A DNA stretch of 64,000 nucleotides from contig NZ_CP089746.1 of NCBI RefSeq assembly GCF_029541745.1, positions 310,001-374,000 of the forward strand. Reading direction: 5' to 3'. Shown here piece after piece: positions 58,566 to 64,000 of the stretch (position 1 is its first letter; every line of letters begins with the position of its first letter). The notes beneath the pieces were generated by a model. The model searched no databases. It saw only the letters and a list, made by a program, of their open reading frames with translations, and was not told where the DNA came from. The DNA is from Streptomyces sp. LX-29 (GTDB lineage: Bacteria > Actinomycetota > Actinomycetes > Streptomycetales > Streptomycetaceae). A program made the position numbers and the translations under genes.

Positions 58566-59423
58566 TCACCCCGCGGCGGGTGCGGGCGCGGTGGCGGTCA
58601 GGAGCCAGCCGGTGCCGCGGAGCCGAAGGGCGTCACCGGTCTCATACGGGCGGAGCCACTGGGTGAGGCGGCTGCGGGCGCGGTCCCTGGTGCCGGGGTC
58701 GGCCTGTCCCATGAGGTGTCGCACCGGGCCCGAGTCCAACAGGAAGGCGGTCGCGTCCTGCGCGTCACGGCCCCAGGTTCCGTGGGCCTCGACATGCTCG
58801 GCGCGCACGTCCCGGAAGCCGGCCCGGGCGAGCAGGTCGGTCGCGGTGCCCGGGTCGGCCAGGGAGAACATGCCCGGCTCGCCGGGCGCGCCGAAGCCCC
58901 GCAGCGGCAGGATGTCGCCGAGCGCGGCGAGGGCCTCCAGCCACTGGTTGCCCTCAGGCTCGGCGGCACTGAGGAAGGCGATGCGGCCGCCGGGCCGCAA
59001 GGCGGTCGCGATGTTGGTGAAGGCGGCGACCGGGTCGGCGAAGAACATGATGCCGAAGCGGCTGATCGCGATGTCGAAGCCGGCCGGGGGCAAGGGGTGG
59101 ACCTGGGCGTCGCCGTGCGTGAAGGAGACGTTGGGGATGTTCTCCCGCGCGGCGCGGGCCCGAGCGCGCTCCAGCATGGGCGCGGAGAGGTCCAGACCCA
59201 GGGCCTGGCCCTGCCCGGCCGCACGGGCGGCCAGCCGGGTCGTCGCCCCGGCGCCGCAGCCGATGTCGAGGACGCGTTCGCCGGCCTGGATGGCGGCGGC
59301 GTCGAGCAGGGGCTGGTTGAATCCGGCGTTCACGGCGTCCCAGCGGTCCTGGTGGGCGGCCCAGTGGGCCCCTTCGTAGCCGTTCCATGCCTGCGCCTGG
59401 GTGGTGTTGGCGAAATCGCGCAT
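58566..59423 (-). CDS. SAM-dependent methyltransferase (class I)
   Basis: A 285-residue methyltransferase: 'VLDIGCGAGATTRLAARAAG' (motif I), 'ALGLDLSAPMLERAR' (II), 'GFDIAISRFGIMFFADP' and 'RPGGRIAFLSAAEPEGN'. Class I Rossmann fold with a C-terminal helix cap. ATG 59423 has GCAGGAGGT, an optimal Shine-Dalgarno. Divergent from a TetR regulator that probably represses it. Confidence 0.9.
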   Translation of the reverse strand: MRDFANTTQAQAWNGYEGAHWAAHQDRWDAVNAGFNQPLLDAAAIQAGERVLDIGCGAGATTRLAARAAGQGQALGLDLSAPMLERARARAARENIPNVSFTHGDAQVHPLPPAGFDIAISRFGIMFFADPVAAFTNIATALRPGGRIAFLSAAEPEGNQWLEALAALGDILPLRGFGAPGEPGMFSLADPGTATDLLARAGFRDVRAEHVEAHGTWGRDAQDATAFLLDSGPVRHLMGQADPGTRDRARSRLTQWLRPYETGDALRLRGTGWLLTATAPAPAAG

Positions 59424-59460
59424 GCGGAAGACCTCCTGCGGAGTAGGCGACGCCCTAGAA

Positions 59461-59499
59461 TGGGCGGGTGCCCAAATAGTATGGGCGTATGCCCATACT
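59461..59499. promoter_or_regulatory. TetR operator array upstream of methyltransferase and regulator
   Basis: A perfect 9-bp inverted repeat AGTATGGGC-GTAT-GCCCATACT (59478-59499) follows a second, shorter copy TGGGC-GGGT-GCCCA (59461-59474); a further half-site GCCCATAGT lies at 59506-59514. Two dimers, 22-25 bp apart, would cover both promoters. Confidence 0.75.
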
Positions 59500-59528
59500 G
59501 GCAACGCCCATAGTTCTGGAGGGATCTG

Positions 59529-60113
59529 ATGTCACCGCGTGGAGTAGCCATTCCCGATCTGCGTGAGCGCCTGTTCGACGCCGCGGAGCGCGTCGTGGCC
59601 AGGGACGGCGCCGCCGCCCTGACCAGCAGGGCGGTCACCGACGAGGCGGGCTGCGCCAAGGGGGTGCTGCACACGCACTTCGCGGGGCTGGACATGTTCG
59701 TCGCCGAACTCGTCCTGGACCGCTTCGCCCGCACGGCAGCGCTGGCGCAAGCACTGCCGGGGCAGGCCGGCACGGGAGTGGTGGCCGAGAACCTCGCGAC
59801 GGTGGCGTCGGCGGTGCTGACCCTGGACCCGGGCGTCGTGGGGTTGGCGGTGACCCGGCCGGGGGCCGCACAGCGGGTCCGCGAGGCCTGGCAGGCGGGC
59901 GCTCCGGGCTTCGGCCTGATCCAGGAGGCGATCCAGGGCTACCTGACCGCAGAGCAGCGGCTGGGGCGGGTGAGGCCGGGAGTGGACGCCGACTGCGTGG
60001 CGCTGGCCCTGGTGGGAACCCTGCACCATCTGCTGATGACCGGCTGGGCGGGCCTGCCGGACCCGGGGGCCCAGGTCGAGCGGCTCATCCACGCGCTCGT
60101 CGACGCACCCTGA
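59529..60113 (+). CDS. TetR-family transcriptional regulator
   Basis: A 194-residue TetR protein: HTH 'VVARDGAAALTSRAVTDEAGCAKGVLHTHFAGLDMFVAELVLDRF' (residues 18-60) and a helical effector domain. Divergent from the methyltransferase over the operators at 59461-59514, so it most likely represses that gene. ATG 59529 with GGAGGGATCTG upstream. Confidence 0.9.
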   Translation: MSPRGVAIPDLRERLFDAAERVVARDGAAALTSRAVTDEAGCAKGVLHTHFAGLDMFVAELVLDRFARTAALAQALPGQAGTGVVAENLATVASAVLTLDPGVVGLAVTRPGAAQRVREAWQAGAPGFGLIQEAIQGYLTAEQRLGRVRPGVDADCVALALVGTLHHLLMTGWAGLPDPGAQVERLIHALVDAP

Positions 60114-60133
60114 GCGGACGCCAGACCCGAACC

Positions 60134-60216
60134 GCACACGCGAGGCCGCCCGCTCGGGCGGCACACGCAAGGCAGCCCCGCTCGGGTGGCACGCGCAAGG
60201 CCGCCCCGCTCGGGCG
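60134..60216. repeat. Tandem repeat of a hairpin unit (27-28 bp x 3)
   Basis: Three near-identical units at 60134-60160, 60161-60188 and 60189-60216; each holds GCCGCCC-GCT-CGGGCGG-type dyad symmetry, so the transcript would fold into three adjacent hairpins just after the TetR stop. Acts as a compound terminator, or is an expanded repeat. Confidence 0.65.
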
Positions 60217-60272
60217 CACGCGGCGGCGACAGGTCGTTCACCGGCGAGAGCGCCAGAAGGGGGACGGAAACG

Positions 60273-60450
60273 TCAGCCGGACGGCGCCGTGGTCGCCGGA
60301 GCCCGGACCTCCAGGACGGTCGCCGTACCGGACACGGTTCGGTCCTCGTGCAGGGTGATCCGCCGCCCGACCTCGACATGGCTCCAATGGGCGGGGCCGT
60401 AAGCGCCGAAAGGATCCCCCTGGCCTGGGGCATGAAGATCAGTTAGCCTA
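60273..60450 (-). pseudogene. C-terminal relic of an unknown protein
   Basis: On the reverse strand the frame ending at 60273 reads APGQGDPFGAYGPAHWSHVE then VGRRITLHEDRTVSGTATVL, which looks like genuine protein sequence with coding bias (similar in feel to beta-barrel domains of EF-Tu-like proteins). No upstream domain or start is present. Probably the surviving 3' end of a deleted gene. Confidence 0.35.
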
Positions 60451-60560
60451 TTGCGAGACGGAACGGTTCGTCGCGTTGTCTCGGGGCGATGTGCGGGCGA
60501 GGTCCGCCGCACACCCGCGGCTCTCGACTCATACGCCATGTGTCGAAGGAGCGGGATTCC

Positions 60561-61382
60561 ATGACCAGTGGCAAGTGTTGGTTCATCACCGGCGGCTCCC
60601 GTGGCCTGGGCCGCGCCTTCGCCGAGGCCGCGCTGGCCGCCGGGGAGCGTGTCGTCGTCGCGGCCCGCGATGTCGAGCCACTGGCCGAGTTGGCGGCCGC
60701 GCACCCGGACACGCTGGTACGGCTCACCCTGGACGTCTCCGATCGCCAAGCCGTGTTCGAGACGGTGGAACGGGCGGTGGCGGCCTTCGGTCGTCTCGAT
60801 GTCGTCGTCAACAACGCCGGCGGCCTGTTGTACGGCATGGTGGAGGAGGCCACGGAGGAGCAGATCCGGAGCCACCTCGACGTCAACTTCTTCGGGGCCG
60901 TGTGGGTGGCTCAGGCCGTGGTCCCCCATCTGCGCGCCCAGGGCTCGGGACACATCCTCCAGGTCACCTCGATGGGCACCGGCGGCGGCATGGCCTCCGT
61001 CGGCTTCTACGGGGCGGGCAAGGCGGCACTCGACTCCGTCAGCGAGGCCCTCGCCATGGAGGTCGAGCAGTTCGGGATCAAGGTCACCATCGTGCAGATG
61101 GGCGGCTACTCCACCGGACTGTTCACCGCCGGCACCACGATGACCTCGTCCGACCCGATGTACGCGGCGCTACGCGCCCAGTTGGCGGAGATGTGGGGAG
61201 ACGACGCCGGCCCCGACCCGAGCACCGCCGCCGAGGTCGTCATGGAGCTGGCCGCGCTGCCGGACCCGCCGCGCCGCCTGATCGTCGGCAGCCGATCGTT
61301 CGACCTCGTCCAGGAGATGGACCGGGCCCGCGTCGAGCAGTACCGGGCCTGGGAAACCCTCAGCCGCATGGTGCCGGGCTGA
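60561..61382 (+). CDS. Short-chain dehydrogenase/reductase (SDR)
   Basis: A 273-residue classical SDR: 'CWFITGGSRGLGRAFAEAAL' (TGxxxGxG), 'VVNNAGG' (NNAG), 'VTSMGTGGGMASVGFYGAGKAALDSVSEAL' with catalytic Ser, YxxxK as 'YGAGK', and the N-terminal NADP(H)-type loop 'AARDVEPLAEL'. ATG 60561 has GAAGGAG upstream. Belongs to the subgroup seen next to flavin/PPOX proteins; the PPOX gene follows 148 bp later. Confidence 0.9.
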   Translation: MTSGKCWFITGGSRGLGRAFAEAALAAGERVVVAARDVEPLAELAAAHPDTLVRLTLDVSDRQAVFETVERAVAAFGRLDVVVNNAGGLLYGMVEEATEEQIRSHLDVNFFGAVWVAQAVVPHLRAQGSGHILQVTSMGTGGGMASVGFYGAGKAALDSVSEALAMEVEQFGIKVTIVQMGGYSTGLFTAGTTMTSSDPMYAALRAQLAEMWGDDAGPDPSTAAEVVMELAALPDPPRRLIVGSRSFDLVQEMDRARVEQYRAWETLSRMVPG

Positions 61383-61529
61383 CATCCCGTCGGAGCCTGC
61401 CGTCCAGCTCGAGCGGGCACCCCGCGGGGCGGGGGAACCGACTGGGCGCGCCCGCGCGCCTGGTCCGTGACTCCGTATCGGTCTCCGACGCCGGGAATAG
61501 CGGGCGCCCGCTCGGACTTGGCTTCAGAC

Positions 61530-61961
61530 ATGACCGCGACCCCTTTCAACCCGCGCGCGCTGCTCGCGGGGAGCCGACTCGGCGTCCTGGCGACCATCAA
61601 GTCCGACGGCCGCCCCCAGCTCTCCCCCGTCATGCCCTTCTACGACCAGGAAGCCGACGTCATCCACGTTTCGATGACCGAAGGGCGAGCCAAGACGGTG
61701 AACCTACGTCGGGACCCGCGAGCCACGCTGGAAGTCACCAGCCCCGACGGATGGGCCTGGGCCACCGCCGAAGGCATGGCGACGCTCACCGGGCCGGGAA
61801 CCGACCCGAACGGCCCCGAGGTCGAGGCGTTGGTGCGCTACTACCGCCTCGCCGCCGGGGAGCACCCGGACTGGGAGGAGTACCGTTCGGTGATGGTCGC
61901 GGACCGCAGGGTGCTCATGACGATGACGGTGGACCACGTGTACGGCGCCAAGCTCCGCTGA
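61530..61961 (+). CDS. PPOX-class F420/FMN-dependent oxidoreductase
   Basis: A 143-residue split-barrel oxidoreductase: 'RLGVLATIKSDGRPQLSPVMPFYD' and 'VSMTEGRAKTVNLRRDPRATLEV', typical of actinobacterial PPOX/F420 enzymes. Uses FMN or F420 to reduce small molecules. The start at 61530 lacks a clear Shine-Dalgarno. Confidence 0.85.
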   Translation: MTATPFNPRALLAGSRLGVLATIKSDGRPQLSPVMPFYDQEADVIHVSMTEGRAKTVNLRRDPRATLEVTSPDGWAWATAEGMATLTGPGTDPNGPEVEALVRYYRLAAGEHPDWEEYRSVMVADRRVLMTMTVDHVYGAKLR

Positions 61962-62027
61962 CAACGCGTCGGATATCCCTGCGGAGCCCTTGCTTCTCGT
62001 GCCCGCGCGCTCGCGGGCACGAGGCGT

Positions 62028-62486
62028 TCACGGTGGCGCCTCGACCTCCAACCAGCGGTGGCGACGCGCCCCGCGGTACTCCAGGGTCTGCCAGCCGAGG
62101 TCCCGCAGCGCGCGGGCGCATCGCTGGAGCTGCTCGTGCTGCTCGTAGACGGCCCCGCTGCCGGGTGGGCCGAGCCACTCCACGCGGACGGCCCCTTCGT
62201 CGCGGCTCACGCGGTAGCCGGTGGCCGTGCGCCGGCCGTCGGCCGCCACGACCGAGGCGGGGATCCGGGCCGCCTCCAGGGCCAGGGCGATGGCGCGCAC
62301 AGGCCGCAGCCGCTCCCACTCGGCGGGCACCGACACCGACCTGCCGGCCTGCGGGTTCATCAGTGCTCGAATCTGCCGCAGCCCGGCCAGGGCCTGGTGT
62401 ACGGCGGCCGCGCGAGCATCGGGGCTCTGGTCGGACGGGCTCTCGTCTCCGGTGGCCGCGTGGAAGCCCGGCAGGGTGTGGGTCAT
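62028..62486 (-). CDS. Hypothetical protein
   Basis: A 152-residue acidic protein with no recognised family: residues about 22-40 are a predicted coiled segment; 'WLGPPGSGAVYEQHEQLQRCARALRDLGW' and a Trp-rich C-terminus follow. The ATG at 62486 has GGGAGG 5 nt upstream, supporting a real gene. Lies alone; function unknown. Confidence 0.55.
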   Translation of the reverse strand: MTHTLPGFHAATGDESPSDQSPDARAAAVHQALAGLRQIRALMNPQAGRSVSVPAEWERLRPVRAIALALEAARIPASVVAADGRRTATGYRVSRDEGAVRVEWLGPPGSGAVYEQHEQLQRCARALRDLGWQTLEYRGARRHRWLEVEAPP

Positions 62487-62963
62487 ACGTCCTCCCGGGG
62501 GACGTGAGCCTGGGACTGGACAGGGCGGTCGGGTCTGCCGAGCCCCATGATGCCCTCCGGGTCTGACACCCGAGCCGAGCCGAATGGCGAGAGCGGGACC
62601 GCCCCATCCGAGCTGGGGCGATCCGTTGGGGCGATCCGCTCGGCGGCCGTTCGGGGGGCTCCACCCCTCGCTGCCCTCGTCGCCCCCGTTCGTCACGGCC
62701 GCCTGCCGTCGATCGTCGCGGCCCCGCCGTAGTTCGTCGGGCGCCCGCCGGCGTCGCGCGTGATCCTGCCGTCGATCGCCGTGGCCCCACCCCGGGCGCC
62801 ACGCGTGGCCCCGTCGCCACGAGAAGCCGATTCACACCTTTCCTCATATGATCCGAAACCTATGGATAGATCCCCATGTCGAGCGGGGTCACGTCCCGTG
62901 CCGTCCCGCCGCTCCAGATCGAAGCAATCCGTGACGTCGGCTCTGTGAGGGAGATTCTTTTCG
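62487..62963. other. Intergenic region with diverged direct repeat
   Basis: About 480 bp without a confident gene. A 23-bp direct repeat CTGCCGTCGATCG[T/C]CG[C/T]GGCCCC occurs at 62703-62725 and 62766-62788. From about 62820 the sequence becomes AT-richer; this is the likely promoter region of the protease gene. Confidence 0.4.
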
Positions 62964-64000
62964 ATGGCCACCAAGAAGCGGAGCGCTACGTCTCCCCCCG
63001 GACCGGACAAGCTGATCGAGTCGCTCAGGCGGTTCATCCGGACCCAGGGGCCCGGCTACCTCCAGGACCCGAACGTGTCATCGATCGGCATCGGCTACAA
63101 GGAGAAGAGAGGGCGGCGGAAGAAGGAGATCTCGCTCCAGTTCACGGTCGACCGAAAGGTGGCACCGGAGGGCATGCGGGCGCTGGGGACCACCCCACTC
63201 CCGGACTCGATCACCGTGGACGGCGTCGCGGTGCCGACCGATGTCATCGAACGCCGTTACGAGACCCACTTCGACGTGGTTCCGGAGCCGGAGATCCCGG
63301 ACCGCAAGAAGCGTCTGGACCCGATCATGCCCGGCGCGAGCGTCGCGCACGTCAAGTCCTCGGCGGGGACCATCGGCGCCATCGTCTTCGACAAGAACGA
63401 CGGAACGCCCTACATCCTGAGCAACTGGCACGTCCTGCACGGCCGGCGCGGCACGCTGGGCGACGACGTCGCCCAACCGGGCCCGCATGACGACAACCGG
63501 GTGACCCGCAACCGTGTCGGCACCGTGAAGCGGTCGCATCTGGGGATGGCGGGGGACTGTGCGGTGGCGACGATCGAGAACCGGGGCTTCGACCCCGAGA
63601 TCCATGAACTCGGCGTCGTTCCCAAGGAGCTGGGCGAACCGGCGCTCGACGACAAGGTCGTCAAGAGCGGTCGCACCACCGGTGTCACCCACGGCATCGT
63701 GCGGCGTATCGAGACCCTCATCATGCTCGACTACGGGCCGGGGGTCGGCACGCAGACCATCGGCGGCTTCGAGGTCGGCGTGGACCCCGACAACCCGCCC
63801 GGGGACGGAGAGGTCAGCCTGGGCGGCGACTCGGGCTCGGTGTGGATGTTCAAGACGCGCGGCGGGAAGCCCAGCAACGTCATGGCGGGCCTCCACTTCG
63901 GCGGCGAGAGCGCCAACAGTCCCGACGAGCACGCGCTGGCCTGCATCCCCCGCTCGGTCTTCGAGAAGCTGGAGATCAGCCTGGCGCCCCCGGCGCTCGA
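62964..64000 (+). CDS. Trypsin-like serine protease (S1-like), 3' end beyond the window
   Basis: The frame from ATG 62964 (GGGAG 10 nt upstream) is open to the window end. The protein (at least 345 residues) shows a chymotrypsin-fold triad: His156 in 'SNWHVLHG', Asp198 in 'AGDCAVATIE' and Ser290 in 'LGGDSGSVW'. The N-terminal 120 residues ('VSSIGIGYKEKRG', 'LQFTVDRKV') are a fused beta domain typical of bacterial S1-like/Nal1-type proteins that guard nucleic-acid-related or defence loci. No signal peptide, so it acts inside the cell. This gene is on the forward strand; the window cuts its C-terminus. Confidence 0.75.
   Translation, partial: MATKKRSATSPPGPDKLIESLRRFIRTQGPGYLQDPNVSSIGIGYKEKRGRRKKEISLQFTVDRKVAPEGMRALGTTPLPDSITVDGVAVPTDVIERRYETHFDVVPEPEIPDRKKRLDPIMPGASVAHVKSSAGTIGAIVFDKNDGTPYILSNWHVLHGRRGTLGDDVAQPGPHDDNRVTRNRVGTVKRSHLGMAGDCAVATIENRGFDPEIHELGVVPKELGEPALDDKVVKSGRTTGVTHGIVRRIETLIMLDYGPGVGTQTIGGFEVGVDPDNPPGDGEVSLGGDSGSVWMFKTRGGKPSNVMAGLHFGGESANSPDEHALACIPRSVFEKLEISLAPPAL

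Noticed and set aside
1..64000. tRNA, rRNA, CRISPR array, att site or replication origin
   Set aside because: I looked for cloverleaf-like T-loop sequences, spaced direct repeats of CRISPR size and clusters of DnaA boxes and found none; the tandem repeats seen are contiguous, not spacer-separated.

Overview
The window is very GC-rich with strongly third-position-biased codons, many GTG starts, and 4-bp ATGA/GTGA gene overlaps. It also carries a gvpO-A-F-G-J-L-S-K gas vesicle cluster, a mycothiol-type isomerase and a thiopeptide cluster. Together these point to a Streptomyces (or close relative) chromosome, in an accessory, arm-like stretch rich in regulator/efflux pairs and gene relics. I saw no tRNA, rRNA, CRISPR array or intact transposase.

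Layout. 0-7.5 kb: end of a RibD-type reductase, an HSL-family esterase, small unknown proteins, and an operon of a Ser/Thr kinase fused to an extracellular amino-acid-binding domain plus a membrane-anchored unknown; then a secreted ricin-type lectin. 7.8-18 kb: a DHA2 efflux pump with a twin operator and a translationally coupled leader peptide, Nudix, cupin, an AarF/UbiB kinase, a divergent MerR/mycothiol-dependent isomerase pair, a lipoprotein, and a divergent esterase/PucR-type regulator pair.

18.1-29.1 kb: a lactazole-type thiopeptide cluster with the gene order of lazA-F. There are two tandem precursor genes. One has a near-lactazole core; the other has a different core that would give a larger ring. 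They are followed by a split LanB (Ser glutamylation), a pyridine synthase, a leader-binding ThiF-like partner, a YcaO cyclodehydratase, and a fused elimination/azoline-dehydrogenase protein. Three of these enzymes carry in-frame tandem repeats. Recombinase and IS relics lie just downstream (29.1 and 31.2 kb).

29.3-36.8 kb: ArsR/MFS, flavin-reductase/ArsR, a phospholipid module (CDP-alcohol phosphatidyltransferase, CdsA, PlsC) and a GNAT. 36.9-40.5 kb: gas vesicle genes, with gvpJ apparently frameshifted. 40.7-42.4 kb: a truncated membrane gene joined head-on to a truncated secreted peptidase at a rearrangement junction.

42.5-45.2 kb holds the most unusual locus: a macro-domain protein divergent from a protein with an N-terminal family-1 uracil-DNA-glycosylase domain (catalytic Asp replaced by Asn) and a C-terminal R-S-ExE mono-ADP-ribosyltransferase domain. 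By analogy with ART/macrodomain pairs such as DarTG, this is a candidate uracil-DNA-sensing ADP-ribosylation system (inference).

45.4-64 kb: drug-efflux MFS genes with LysR and WYL regulators, a phosphodiesterase, a glycosyltransferase, an acyl-CoA dehydrogenase/PadR pair, TetR-controlled FAD monooxygenase and methyltransferase loci with clear palindromic operators, an SDR, a PPOX-fold protein, and a trypsin-like protease cut by the window end.
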